Shown here: positions 6,891 to 15,851 of the stretch, piece by piece
How the letters are laid out: each line of letters begins with the position of its first letter
Position numbering within the stretch: position 1 is the first letter of the stretch
Assembly: GCA_046348685.1 (NCBI GenBank)
Contig: JAXMDT010000003.1
Location: 138,919-202,918 of the forward strand
Direction of reading: 5' to 3'
DNA length: 64,000 nucleotides
Origin: JAXMDT01 sp046348685
Lineage (GTDB): Bacteria; Pseudomonadota; Alphaproteobacteria; Rickettsiales; UBA998
Made by a program: the position numbers and the translations under genes
Notes under the pieces: model-generated
Databases searched by the model: none
What the model was told of the DNA's origin: nothing
The model's input: the letters and a program-made list of their open reading frames with translations, nothing else

Positions 6891-9164
6891 TTAGTTGAAA
6901 TCGGCGAAGTTGCCTTCGGTCAGGCTCGCCAGTTCCGTATGCGTCACGCCTTGCAGACGGGCCACAAACTCAAGTGTATCATCAACTGCCGCTAAACTGC
7001 CTGGATTCGCGACTTCCGTAATTCGAACGAGACGGGCATCGGTCCCGTTGCTTACCAGCGCGTAAATAATATCTCCGGTTGCCAGATCGTCGGCAATGCC
7101 GCTCAGCGCCGAGTAGATATCTGCCTCAGAGAAACTGGCTACAGTATTCGTAGCGACGTAAATTCCGGCGTTGGCATCAAGGGTCTGCGCAGTGCTGGCG
7201 TTGCCTTGCGCGAATTCGATTCCAGTACCGCGCAGGCTGCCAACGCTTAGATCACTAAAGTCAATGACATCGGCCTCGCCGGTAAAGGCGTCGGTCACAA
7301 GGTCAATCAGTGTATCGCTCGCCGCAAGTTCAGCAATTTTATACGAGAAGGTATCCGCACCCAGTCCCCCGGATATTGTGTCAGCGCCAAGGCCGCCTGC
7401 GATGGTATCATTGGCGAGCCCGCCATTTATACTGTCTTCATTAGCGCCGCCTGTAATGCTGTCGCTGCCTTCTCCGCCGCGAATCGAGCTATCGGCAATA
7501 CCGTCAAGGGCAATGCCTCCGTCCCCAGCAAGAATGGTATCGTTACCCGCACCTCCGGTGATCGTATCAACGCCATCGCCACCATTCAGGCTATCTGCCC
7601 CATCGCCACCGGTCAAAATGTCGTTGCCCGCGCCGCCGGTAAGGGCGTCACCCTTGCTGCCTGCAATCAATTGATCATTATTCGCCGTGCCGGAGAGGGC
7701 GGCTGTCGTCGTGCCGCCGACATTTGACAGGAAGACCGAGCCATCGCCAAAGGTCAGGTTTATCGCGGTGAATGTTCCGGCGTAATTCTGGAACACATAA
7801 GCACCGAGCCCTGCGCCAAAATTGTTTGTAAGTGTCGCTGACGAACCGAGATTGGTAGCGACAATGTCAATGGCAGAGCCACCGGATAGAGTAATTTGCG
7901 CCGAATCCGTTTTTTCGAAATTAGTAAATGTTACCGTCGCATCCGAGATCAGTGCAGAATCGTTGATCTTGAAGATATCATTTCCGGTGCCGCCATCAAC
8001 CGTCAGCCCTGAGGAATTGGCGCGAGCGCCGCTGATAACGATCGTATCGGCCGCAACGCCGCCAAAAATCGCCAACGTTTCGCCCGCTGCAAGATTTGCA
8101 GTAGAAGTGATCGTATCCGCGCCGCCATTACCATAAACGTAGGTATGATCGCCGGCGCTTCCGGAACCAACCAGAATGGTGTCGGCGGTATCGAGACTAT
8201 CGCCTGCCCCGTTGCCACCGTAAATAGTTACATTGCCCAGATGCGAGGTTGTATCAATGGTATCGGATCCGCGGTTTCCATAAATCAACAGCTTGCCTAG
8301 TGAACCCGTGCCGCCAATATCCCCTGATATCGTGTCTGCTCCTGCACCGCCCGTCAAAATTTGTGACGCAGTAGCGGCAAAATCATCATAGAAAAGCACG
8401 TCATCACCGGCATTGCCATGCACGGCACTATTGCCAAGGCCGCTGGTTAAAATATCAGCACCATCGACGGTATCGGCCGAGGTCGTATTGCCTAAAATGG
8501 TAATCGAGCCGGTGGCGCCGGCGCCGTTTATCGTATCGTTGCCACGGCCACCGTACACATTAACAATACCTGCTGCATTACTGATGATTACGTTGTCGTC
8601 TCCAATTCCCACGCGCACGATAGATGTCTTGCCAAGACCTGTTGGATTCGTGAAAATAACAGTATCGTTACCGGCGTTGGTAAAAATATGATTGTTTCCG
8701 CTGGTGCCTCCACCGCCGTTAATAACAATGCGGTCCCCGCCGTCTGTTGTGTCGCTTTCACCTGTTCCCCCGTACACAATGTTGTCGTCGTTACCGACGG
8801 AAATCGTATCGGGGCCGCCCATGCCGAAAAGTACATTTGACTTATTCAAGTAAGACGATGCGCTACCGAACAGGTCGAGCGGCCCTAAATCAGTTTGGCT
8901 AAGGTCATCATCAGTCGTCGTAAGCATGTTGTCACCAACTACCAGATGGGAATTCGTTTCAGCGAAAATGAAATTACTGGTGGTGATCTGGGCAAGGCTT
9001 ATGCCCTTCAACTTTGTAACCTGAGCGCCATGCGTGATGGTAACTCCTGCGCCGCTTTGCGCATAAACATAATCGCTGGCGCTGCCGGGCAGATAAAGAA
9101 CGTCAGCTGCGGCTGAGAAATTGGAAATAGTGCCTGCAATAGAATTATATTGTATAACTGACAT
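6891..9164 (-). CDS. RTX (hemolysin-type calcium-binding repeat) secreted protein
   Basis: 757 residues, acidic, rich in Gly, Asp, Ala, Ser and Thr, with almost no Cys. Degenerate GNxGxDTI-type units occupy residues ~100-400, and a run of canonical GGxGxDxU nonapeptides lies at ~500-605. These form a calcium-binding parallel beta-roll. There is no N-terminal signal peptide; the last ~60 residues, ending TEGNFADFN, look like a type I secretion signal, so export by an ABC/MFP/TolC system is expected. No such exporter genes are visible here. There is no recognisable enzyme domain; adhesin or surface-layer-like roles are possible. It converges with tRNA-Ala at its 3' end. Start 9164 has only a weak AGAG upstream. 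Confidence 0.85.
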   Translation of the reverse strand: MSVIQYNSIAGTISNFSAAADVLYLPGSASDYVYAQSGAGVTITHGAQVTKLKGISLAQITTSNFIFAETNSHLVVGDNMLTTTDDDLSQTDLGPLDLFGSASSYLNKSNVLFGMGGPDTISVGNDDNIVYGGTGESDTTDGGDRIVINGGGGTSGNNHIFTNAGNDTVIFTNPTGLGKTSIVRVGIGDDNVIISNAAGIVNVYGGRGNDTINGAGATGSITILGNTTSADTVDGADILTSGLGNSAVHGNAGDDVLFYDDFAATASQILTGGAGADTISGDIGGTGSLGKLLIYGNRGSDTIDTTSHLGNVTIYGGNGAGDSLDTADTILVGSGSAGDHTYVYGNGGADTITSTANLAAGETLAIFGGVAADTIVISGARANSSGLTVDGGTGNDIFKINDSALISDATVTFTNFEKTDSAQITLSGGSAIDIVATNLGSSATLTNNFGAGLGAYVFQNYAGTFTAINLTFGDGSVFLSNVGGTTTAALSGTANNDQLIAGSKGDALTGGAGNDILTGGDGADSLNGGDGVDTITGGAGNDTILAGDGGIALDGIADSSIRGGEGSDSITGGANEDSINGGLANDTIAGGLGADTISGGLGADTFSYKIAELAASDTLIDLVTDAFTGEADVIDFSDLSVGSLRGTGIEFAQGNASTAQTLDANAGIYVATNTVASFSEADIYSALSGIADDLATGDIIYALVSNGTDARLVRITEVANPGSLAAVDDTLEFVARLQGVTHTELASLTEGNFADFN
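7348..7665 (-). repeat. RTX nonapeptide-coding repeat block
   Basis: Tandem 27-bp units inside the RTX gene encoding about eight to nine GGxGxDxU motifs (for example GGAGNDILT, GGDGADSLN, GGDGVDTIT, GGAGNDTIL, GGLGADTIS). The first half of the gene has looser copies. Confidence 0.8.
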
Positions 9165-9324
9165 AAGCTCTGCGCCTTAAATTGATATTACAATGACATA
9201 AGCATGAATCGTGCCAAGTGTAATCCTTACCCATGAAAAATGGCTTAACGCATGGCTGCAAAGGCGCATTAACTAAAAAGTAGCAGTAGAGCCTTAGGAT
9301 GAAACTGCACTATTGGGATCATTT

Positions 9325-10224
9325 ATGACCAAGATTCTTGCCGTCGATGATGAGGAATTTAATCTCGATATTCTTGTCGAATATCTGGAAGCGGAATCCT
9401 ACACCGTCGTGCAGGCAACAAACGGCCAGGAAGCCTGGAAAAAACTCGAAGAAAATCCTGATGTCGCTGTGATCCTGCTGGATCGCATGATGCCGGTTAT
9501 GGATGGAATGGCTTTCAATGCCAAAATCAAAGATGACAAGCGCTTCAAAGATATTCCAGTCATCATGCAGACGGCTGCCGCCGCACAGCACGAAGTGGAA
9601 GAGGGTATTAAGGCGGGTGTCTTTTATTATCTGACCAAACCTTACCGCCGTGAAATGATGATGGGGATCGTCCGCTCAGCGATTTTGCACGGCGAATCCC
9701 TGCATACGATTTCTGAACAGTTGGACAAGAACATCAGTGTACTCGGCCTGATGCGCCACGGCACATTTCAGTTCCAGACGCTGGAACAGGCGCATGTGCT
9801 GGCCAGCTTTATCGCTCAATGCTGTCCTGTTCCAACAAGTGCCAGCCTTGGTTTGAGTGAGCTTATGGTCAATGCAGTCGAGCATGGCAATCTGGGCATC
9901 ACGTATGCGGAAAAATCAGCGTTGATTCAGTCAGGTACCTGGCAGCAGGAAGTGGAACGACGCCAGGCAGTACCTGAAAACCAGATGAAATTTGCTAAAC
10001 TGGAATATCACCTGGATGGCGACTTGCTGCTTATTCGTATCAAAGATGAAGGCAAAGGCTTCGATGTCTCGCGCTATCTGAACATTGATCCGCTGCGTGC
10101 AACCCACCCTAATGGTCGCGGCATAGCCATGGCGCGCCTGACAAGTTTTGATGATTTGGAATATATTGGCCCGGGAAATGAGGTGCTCTGTACCATTCGT
10201 CTCAAAAAGCACATGCTCAATTAG
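9325..10224 (+). CDS. Receiver domain fused to anti-sigma-factor-like HATPase (partner-switch kinase)
   Basis: 299 residues. Residues 1-120 are a CheY-like receiver (acidic DDE at 8-10, phospho-acceptor Asp53 in LLDRMMPVMDG, conserved KPY). Residues ~165-295 are a GHKL ATPase of the RsbW/SpoIIAB type: N-box ELMVNAVEHGN, G1-like DEGKGFD, G2-like NGRGIAMARL. There is no DHp histidine domain, so it is not a classical sensor kinase; the fold suggests a Ser kinase or anti-sigma factor controlled by phosphorylation of its receiver. It converges, with abutting stop codons, on a receiver-PP2C phosphatase and a STAS protein, which would be its antagonists. ATG 9325 is preferred to an upstream TTG. The final target is unknown. 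Confidence 0.82.
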   Translation: MTKILAVDDEEFNLDILVEYLEAESYTVVQATNGQEAWKKLEENPDVAVILLDRMMPVMDGMAFNAKIKDDKRFKDIPVIMQTAAAAQHEVEEGIKAGVFYYLTKPYRREMMMGIVRSAILHGESLHTISEQLDKNISVLGLMRHGTFQFQTLEQAHVLASFIAQCCPVPTSASLGLSELMVNAVEHGNLGITYAEKSALIQSGTWQQEVERRQAVPENQMKFAKLEYHLDGDLLLIRIKDEGKGFDVSRYLNIDPLRATHPNGRGIAMARLTSFDDLEYIGPGNEVLCTIRLKKHMLN

Positions 10225-11388
10225 CTAAATACGCTGCAGGATAGCAATTGTCAGATCGTCCTCGACGCAGTCGTCACCGGTTGTTTCATAAAAAGCAGAA
10301 AGGATTGCCGTGAGCATCGTTTGCGGCGACATGGTTTTATTAAAGCGCTGGCATGTCGCCAGTAACCCAGACTCATCGAAAGCCTGATTTCCGACGCGTT
10401 GCTTTTCAATCAAGGCATCGCTGTAAGTGATGAGTGTATCAAGCAACTGGAAGGGAGTGGACTGAGTTTTGTAAATGGTGTTTTCCTTGACGCTAAGCGG
10501 TAACCCATTGCCGCTCAACACGCGCAGGTTACCGCCGGATTCTAAAATAATAGCGTTAGTGCTCGCTGCAACAGCATAATCAAGGCGGCTTTCAAGCAGG
10601 TTGATAACGCCATAAAACATGGTGGCAAACTCCCGAGTCATCAGGATTTCGTGCAGATAATTATTCAACTCCGTCAGATAGTCGCCGGGACGGTTATGTA
10701 ATGGCAATTTTGATTCAATCAATGTGTGCAGCCTGAATGTATTCATCGCGGCCATGACGCCGTGGCCGGCAAAATCAACTTGGTAAAGCGCGATTTCATG
10801 TTCGCTTATTTTTTTTATGCCCCAGAGATCGCCGCTCAATTCTTCAGAGGCAACAAAATGCGATGCTATTTTTAAATTAAAAAAATCTTCTAGCTTTGCA
10901 ATGGATTCTTTACTGGGAAGAATGGACATTTGCATGGAAATTGCTTGCGAAAGTTCACTTTCCGTGCGTTCCTGATGCTGCAGCAGATTACGCTGTAAAA
11001 TGCGGTTCTCCAGATGCACTGTGGCGCGTGCGATCAACTCCGCCGGGGAGATCGGTTTCAAAATAAGGTCTGTAGCGCCGGCGGCAAAGGCTTGCGTATG
11101 TTTTTCAGTGTCGGCCAGTGCTGTTTGCACAATGACAGGCGTTGTATCATAGGGTGAAATACTGCGAATTTTCTTAAGGTAATCATACCCATCCATGCGC
11201 GGCATGATTAGGTCCAGCACAACGAGGTCCGGATTGAGTTTTACCGTTTGCTCAATGCCTTCTATGCCGTCGTTCGCAAAATAAACAGACTGGTACCCGG
11301 CATCCGAAAATATGCCGCTAATAATCGAACGCCCTATGGCGGAATCTTCAATGACAAGAATTTTAGTAGCCTGATTGAAGGGCTGCAT
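10225..11388 (-). CDS. Receiver domain fused to PP2C/SpoIIE serine phosphatase (RsbU-like)
   Basis: 387 residues. Residues 8-125 are a receiver (acidic ED near 14, phospho-acceptor Asp59 in VVLDLIMPRMDG, KPIS). A coiled-coil linker (~130-165, LQHQERTESELSQAISMQ) leads to a PP2C-type domain with metal-binding blocks SGDLWG, DFAGHGVMAAM, TYSDALIE and DDLTIAIL. Such proteins dephosphorylate a STAS anti-anti-sigma factor when their receiver is phosphorylated. The gene starts 2 bp after the STAS gene on the same strand, so the two are cotranscribed, and its stop codon abuts that of the convergent receiver-HATPase gene. Together they form a self-contained partner switch with phosphorelay input on both enzymes. 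Confidence 0.88.
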   Translation of the reverse strand: MQPFNQATKILVIEDSAIGRSIISGIFSDAGYQSVYFANDGIEGIEQTVKLNPDLVVLDLIMPRMDGYDYLKKIRSISPYDTTPVIVQTALADTEKHTQAFAAGATDLILKPISPAELIARATVHLENRILQRNLLQHQERTESELSQAISMQMSILPSKESIAKLEDFFNLKIASHFVASEELSGDLWGIKKISEHEIALYQVDFAGHGVMAAMNTFRLHTLIESKLPLHNRPGDYLTELNNYLHEILMTREFATMFYGVINLLESRLDYAVAASTNAIILESGGNLRVLSGNGLPLSVKENTIYKTQSTPFQLLDTLITYSDALIEKQRVGNQAFDESGLLATCQRFNKTMSPQTMLTAILSAFYETTGDDCVEDDLTIAILQRI

Positions 11389-11390
11389 CG

Positions 11391-11696
11391 TCAGGACGCG
11401 ATTGAAAACACTTTATCCAGCTGGGCCACTTCAAACATCTTTTTAACTTGCCCTTGTGGATTGTGCACGACCAGGGCTACCGATTTCTGGTCACATTTCT
11501 CTTTTAGCAAAAGCAGCATGCCGATGCCGGATGAGTCGATGAACTCTAATTCCGCCAGATGCACGTTCACCTGCTTTGGTGCCGCTTGCTCCAGACGTTG
11601 GAACACGTCTTGAAAATGTTTGTAGTCGGCAAAGGTCAATTTGCCTTTAAACGTCATTGCGGTTGCATTTTCTGAGAAATTTTCTGCCAGTTCCAT
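11391..11696 (-). CDS. STAS-domain anti-anti-sigma factor (SpoIIAA/RsbV-like)
   Basis: 101 residues, one STAS domain. The conserved EFIDSSGIGMLL block contains the regulatory Ser (Ser56) that is phosphorylated by the cognate kinase and dephosphorylated by the PP2C partner. The start at 11696 is chosen because AGGTGG lies five bases upstream; the ATG at 11714 has no such signal. It is the first gene of a two-gene operon with the receiver-PP2C phosphatase. Known STAS antagonists, when dephosphorylated, bind the HATPase protein and free its target. The target here could be a sigma factor or another protein; none is encoded nearby. Confidence 0.88.
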   Translation of the reverse strand: MELAENFSENATAMTFKGKLTFADYKHFQDVFQRLEQAAPKQVNVHLAELEFIDSSGIGMLLLLKEKCDQKSVALVVHNPQGQVKKMFEVAQLDKVFSIAS

Positions 11697-11873
11697 ATTT
11701 TCCACCTCTAACATTGTCGCGGATGAACATTAATTTAGTCTTACCAAAAACAACATCTCGTTGAAAAAATTACAAAAGATCACATTAATATAGTATTTTA
11801 AGAACCGTCTATTCCATTGAGCATCAATCATTCTTCTGTTACCACAAAGCATTGCAATGTGGGGAGTGTATCT

Positions 11874-12914
11874 ATGCAATATCGTAAGCTCGGCACCACG
11901 GATATTTCAGTTAGCCTGATCTGTTTAGGAACGATGACCTGGGGTGAGCAGAATACGGAAGCAGATGCCCATGCGCAAATGGATTATGCGACAGGCGAGG
12001 GCGTGAATTTTTTCGACGCGGCGGAAATGTACCCTGTGCCACCACGCGCAGAAACGCAGGGTGCGACGGAGCGTTTTATAGGCTCTTGGCTGAAGGCACG
12101 TGGCAAGCGTGATAAAGTCATCCTTGCGACTAAAGTAGTTGGACCGGACGAAGGTTTTAAACATGTGCGCGGTGAAATGCCACGCCTAAATAAAGATCAT
12201 ATCCACCGCGCTTTGGATGCGAGCCTAATGCGCCTGCAAACGGATTATATCGATCTTTATCAACTCCATTGGCCAGAGCGTACGACAAATTATTTCGGCC
12301 AGCTCGGTTACCGCCACGTAGATAATGAAGACACTGTCAGTCTTGAGGAATCTTTGCATGTGCTGCATGAGATTGTTCGAAGCGGCAAAGTACGCGCCAT
12401 TGGTATTTCCAATGAAACGCCGTGGGGAATGATGACATTTCTCAAATTATCCGAGACCAAAAAATATACGCGTATCGTCAGCATTCAGAATCCTTATAAC
12501 TTGCTGAACCGGAGTTTTGAAGTCGGACTTGCGGAGTGCTCCATGCGTGAAGGGTGTAGGCTTCTTGCTTACTCACCCATGGCGTTCGGCATGCTGAGTG
12601 GAAAATATATCGGTGGCACCAGGCCGCCCAAGTCTCGGCTCACATTGTTCTCGCGTTTCCAGCGTTACACAAATCCGCTGGGGCAGGCGGCGACGGAGCG
12701 TTATGTGGAATTGGCGCGTCGCTATGAACTCAGTCCGGCGCAAATGAGCTTGGCTTTCATTAATCAAAAGCCTTTTGTCACCAGCACAATTATCGGTGCG
12801 ACGACTTTGGAGCAGCTTAAAGAGAATATTGACAGCGTGAATGTGAAATTATCGGACGAGGTGCTGGCGGAGATTGATGCGATTCATCAGGATATACCCA
12901 ATCCTTGTCCCTGA
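11874..12914 (+). CDS. Tas-like NADP(H)-dependent aldo/keto reductase
   Basis: 346 residues, the same length as E. coli Tas and similar from the first residue (MQY..., LGTMTWGEQN, DAAEMYPVPPR). The start at 11874 is set by GGGGAG seven bases upstream and by that similarity; a TTG 57 bases earlier is not needed. The TIM-barrel AKR tetrad is recognisable: Asp and Tyr in FFDAAEMY, Lys in LATKVVG, His in LYQLHWPE. The C-terminal SPAQMSLAFINQKP...IIGAT block binds the nucleotide. It reduces carbonyl compounds; the physiological substrate is unknown. It is divergent from the partner-switch operon and its last 28 bp overlap the convergent heparinase-family gene. Confidence 0.88.
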   Translation: MQYRKLGTTDISVSLICLGTMTWGEQNTEADAHAQMDYATGEGVNFFDAAEMYPVPPRAETQGATERFIGSWLKARGKRDKVILATKVVGPDEGFKHVRGEMPRLNKDHIHRALDASLMRLQTDYIDLYQLHWPERTTNYFGQLGYRHVDNEDTVSLEESLHVLHEIVRSGKVRAIGISNETPWGMMTFLKLSETKKYTRIVSIQNPYNLLNRSFEVGLAECSMREGCRLLAYSPMAFGMLSGKYIGGTRPPKSRLTLFSRFQRYTNPLGQAATERYVELARRYELSPAQMSLAFINQKPFVTSTIIGATTLEQLKENIDSVNVKLSDEVLAEIDAIHQDIPNPCP

Positions 12915-14548
12915 TGATCCGTACGGGCGAAATTCCAGCATATCTCAGTTTGCGGTAATGCAAAGGCGGGTGTGACAACCAGTTGTTGCGTTTTTTGCGG
13001 CTTACCGTAGTAGCCGAGATAAACACTCTCTTCTACGGATACAGTATGATATCCTTCAATTGTAAACTTCCACGTGGATCCTTTCACAGAAGTTAAAACT
13101 ACGTGTTTATTGTCCGGATGCTGGCAACGTATATCGGGGTGCAGATGAAATCGTAGATAAATTTTTGCATCCCGCGGGCGATCAAATCCTTGTTCAGGTG
13201 TCAGGATATCGCGGCCTCGAATTTCACTTCCATCGTTTTTCAGAGTAAGCGAGCGTTGATGCACAATGCCGCCAAGGGAACACTGTATATATTGCTCGGA
13301 AACTGCGTGCGCATGACCATCGCGCTTTTCGAGAAGATTTTCCATCAGGCTCAATCCGGCTTTTTTATCGTTTTCCGGCAAAGGCGGCGGAATGAGCATT
13401 GTATTTTGCAGACTGATTTCCTGCTTTTTGACTTCGATTGAAGCAGAGCTATGAGCGGATGCCTGACGGGTTGCGTGACGCCATTGAGGATGGACTCCAA
13501 GGAAGTAACCGCAATTGACGACAACTCTTTCGATCCGGTCACTGAATTCAAAACTATTGATATACTCGGCATCATCTGGATCGGTGCGCGTTGGTCTTCC
13601 GGCAAAAAGCAAAGTTACTTCACCACCTTCCAGACGGAAAAATCCGCTATGCACGCCCAATGCAAACGCAGGTTCGCTAACGCCGGCTAATTGCGCTACG
13701 CGAGCAATGATAGCGGCATCTTCCATCAGATTGCCATTGAACAGCGCCAGGCGATTGTCGCCATGACGCAGCATCAGCAGCATGGATGCCATACGCTGAA
13801 TCATGTTCTGCAATACATCGGAAGTAACTTCCACTTCAGCTAAAGACTGGCGAATTTCGAGCAGGACAACCAATAACCGGAGTTGCTCAGAAGCATTGCG
13901 CGAAATATGCATGCCATCGGGCAGCACTGTTTGTTTCAGTGTCTGCTCAAGCATATTGATGATCGACGGAATCAAAAAGTGCAGCTCGTGAAATACGCAG
14001 GCGCCTGCAACCAGGCCTTGTAGGGCGTAGCAAGATAGTCCTTCATTATGTCGTTTGAGTCGATAGAGATGGCGTATTTCGCTGATGATTTTACGAAGGA
14101 AGCATTTACGGAATTTGAGGCTGCCGCCTTTAAGCAGAAAATAACGATGCGTCAGCCAGGATGCGACGCGCATGCCTATAACGTCGGCATCAAAAGCTGC
14201 AGCAGGTAGTGCTTGTGCGTTTTGAGTGAAACCATAGACAAACTCGCGTCCTAAACTGGATGCAATTTTGTTCGTGTGCGAAATGGCAATATCGCGCAGC
14301 CAGCGAAAAGAGTAGAAGTCGCGATACCAGCCGTCACTTGCCTGATCGCTCTGCCAGATGATACGACCGGGTATTTCGATCGAGCTGCCGGAAAAATCAA
14401 AGCGTCGTTTAAGAAGTTTCTTGCTTTCCGGCGTGCTTGGCGGCCATAGCGGAGAAAGGTTTTCGCCTTCATCGAGCAGGCGTACCGCCAATTTTGGACT
14501 GCCTGCGGATATGTAAAGCTTCAGAAAACGTAACGATGCAAGCGGCAT
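12887..14548 (-). CDS. Heparinase II/III family protein
   Basis: 553 residues. The N-terminal half is alpha-helical (YRDFYSFRWLRDI, a toroid-like domain); the C-terminal half is beta-rich with the heparinase II/III repeat SGFFRLEGGEVTLLF and later YIRF/RFHLHPD strands. Members are polysaccharide lyases or related cell-envelope proteins of unknown substrate; in alphaproteobacteria such a gene often lies beside rsmB. Here it is the last gene of a minus-strand run rsmB-rpe-gmhA-heparinase, 3 bp after gmhA. No signal peptide is obvious. Its 3' end overlaps that of the convergent aldo/keto reductase by 28 bp. Confidence 0.78.
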   Translation of the reverse strand: MPLASLRFLKLYISAGSPKLAVRLLDEGENLSPLWPPSTPESKKLLKRRFDFSGSSIEIPGRIIWQSDQASDGWYRDFYSFRWLRDIAISHTNKIASSLGREFVYGFTQNAQALPAAAFDADVIGMRVASWLTHRYFLLKGGSLKFRKCFLRKIISEIRHLYRLKRHNEGLSCYALQGLVAGACVFHELHFLIPSIINMLEQTLKQTVLPDGMHISRNASEQLRLLVVLLEIRQSLAEVEVTSDVLQNMIQRMASMLLMLRHGDNRLALFNGNLMEDAAIIARVAQLAGVSEPAFALGVHSGFFRLEGGEVTLLFAGRPTRTDPDDAEYINSFEFSDRIERVVVNCGYFLGVHPQWRHATRQASAHSSASIEVKKQEISLQNTMLIPPPLPENDKKAGLSLMENLLEKRDGHAHAVSEQYIQCSLGGIVHQRSLTLKNDGSEIRGRDILTPEQGFDRPRDAKIYLRFHLHPDIRCQHPDNKHVVLTSVKGSTWKFTIEGYHTVSVEESVYLGYYGKPQKTQQLVVTPAFALPQTEICWNFARTDHQGQGLGIS

Positions 14549-14551
14549 TTT

Positions 14552-15124
14552 TTATGCCCCGCCCGCAAGTTCGGATTCCACCAGCTCGGCAAGAATATGC
14601 AGCGCCAACATATGCACTTCCTGCACGCGGGCGGTATCGGTGACGGGTACGGCGAATAAATGATCGGCTACGGATGTCTGGTTCTTGCCGCGCTCACCGG
14701 TCATGAGCACGGTGGTTACGCCTTTGCTGCGTGCTTTGGCGAATGCCTGCAGAATATTAGCACTGCTGCCGGAGGTAGACATGGCGATAAGCAAGTCGCC
14801 TTTCTTGGCAAGCGCTTCGATTTGCCGTGAGAAAATTTCAGTAAACCCGTAGTCATTACCAATGGCTGTAATAACCCCACTATCGGCACTGAGGGAAATA
14901 GCGGGAAGCCCAATGCGCTCACGTTTGAACCGACCGACAAATTCGCCTGCAATATGCATTGAGTCACAAGCGCTGCCGCCATTGCCGGCAAAGAAAATGG
15001 TGCCGTTATTTTTGAGGCATTGCGCCGCCTCTGCCGCCAGGGATACCCAACGTTCGCTTTCTGTCGCAAAAAAACGCTCGGCAGCGGATTGATGTTCGGA
15101 AAGCAGGGCAGCAATCACGGACAT
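14552..15124 (-). CDS. gmhA: Sedoheptulose-7-phosphate isomerase (GmhA-type SIS protein)
   Basis: 190 residues, the usual GmhA length. It has the SIS fold with GNGGSACDSMHIAGEFVGRF (~51-70) and EVHMLALHILAELVE (~165-180), supplying the active-site Glu and His. GmhA converts sedoheptulose 7-phosphate to D-glycero-D-manno-heptose 7-phosphate for lipopolysaccharide core synthesis, although related SIS proteins such as DiaA share the fold. The start at 15124 is chosen over upstream Mets because AGAGGA lies just before it and the length then fits; one base separates it from the rpe stop codon. Pairing with rpe is logical because both act on pentose/heptulose phosphates. Confidence 0.87.
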   Translation of the reverse strand: MSVIAALLSEHQSAAERFFATESERWVSLAAEAAQCLKNNGTIFFAGNGGSACDSMHIAGEFVGRFKRERIGLPAISLSADSGVITAIGNDYGFTEIFSRQIEALAKKGDLLIAMSTSGSSANILQAFAKARSKGVTTVLMTGERGKNQTSVADHLFAVPVTDTARVQEVHMLALHILAELVESELAGGA

Positions 15125-15125
15125 G

Positions 15126-15785
15126 CTATCCTCTGAGCGCCTGAATGTTAGTAGCGTAATCAGCAGGATTTCCGGTGAAAACGGCAGAGCCCGCAACGAG
15201 CATATCGGCTCCGGCGGCGATGACTTCTTTTGCCGTATCTTTATTGATGCCGCCATCGACTTCGAGCGCAATGTCACGACCTGTTGCCTGAATCATCTGA
15301 CGCAGTGTAGAAATCTTCTCGAGCTGGGTGCGGATAAAGCGCTGCCCTCCGAATCCAGGGTTCACCGACATGACGAGAATAAGATCAAGTAAAGGCATTA
15401 CATGCTTCAATGCTTCAACTGGGGTGCTCGGCACGAGAGAGACGCCACATTTCACGCCATTTTCCTTGATAAGGTTCAGTACGCGATCAAGATGGGTGAC
15501 CGCTTCCACATGCACGGTAAGATAATCGGCGCCTGCTTTGATAAATGGCATCAACAGCACATCGACCGGCTGGATCATAAGGTGGACATCAAGCGGCTTT
15601 GAGCTATGCGGCTTGATAGCCTTTACGACATCCGGACCAATGGTGAGATTAGGGACAAAATGTCCGTCCATCACATCGACATGTACCAAATCGGCACCTG
15701 CGGTGCAGATAGAGCGCACTTCCTCTCCCAAACGCGAGAAGTCAGCGGACAAAATGGATGGGGCGATACGAACCATATGAGACAT
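15126..15785 (-). CDS. rpe: Ribulose-phosphate 3-epimerase
   Basis: 219 residues, full length. TIM barrel with family motifs IAPSILSADFSRLGEE at the N-terminus, HVDVMDGHFVPNLTIGPDVV (catalytic Asp and His), HLMIQP, LVMSVNPGFGGQRF and LEVDGGIN (second catalytic Asp), then GADMLVAGSAVF. It interconverts ribulose 5-phosphate and xylulose 5-phosphate in the pentose phosphate pathway. It lies between rsmB (66 bp upstream) and gmhA (1 bp downstream). No clear ribosome-binding site precedes 15785; a second in-frame Met is at codon 4. Confidence 0.95.
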   Translation of the reverse strand: MSHMVRIAPSILSADFSRLGEEVRSICTAGADLVHVDVMDGHFVPNLTIGPDVVKAIKPHSSKPLDVHLMIQPVDVLLMPFIKAGADYLTVHVEAVTHLDRVLNLIKENGVKCGVSLVPSTPVEALKHVMPLLDLILVMSVNPGFGGQRFIRTQLEKISTLRQMIQATGRDIALEVDGGINKDTAKEVIAAGADMLVAGSAVFTGNPADYATNIQALRG

Positions 15786-15851
15786 GGGGAGAAAATAGAC
15801 GTGTGGTTAACAGATTGCAACGAAAGGAACGTCTTGGTACGGCGTTTAAAC

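Noticed and set aside
7171..7674. 167-codon Pro/Ser-rich plus-strand frame opposite the RTX gene
   Set aside because: Its repetitive composition is the reverse complement of the GGxGxDxU-coding repeats; an artefact of repeat coding.
9177..9191. CtrA-like site TTAA-N7-TTAC upstream of the RTX gene
   Set aside because: One mismatch to TTAA-N7-TTAA and a position only 13 bases before the start codon; such a match in AT-rich DNA is likely by chance.
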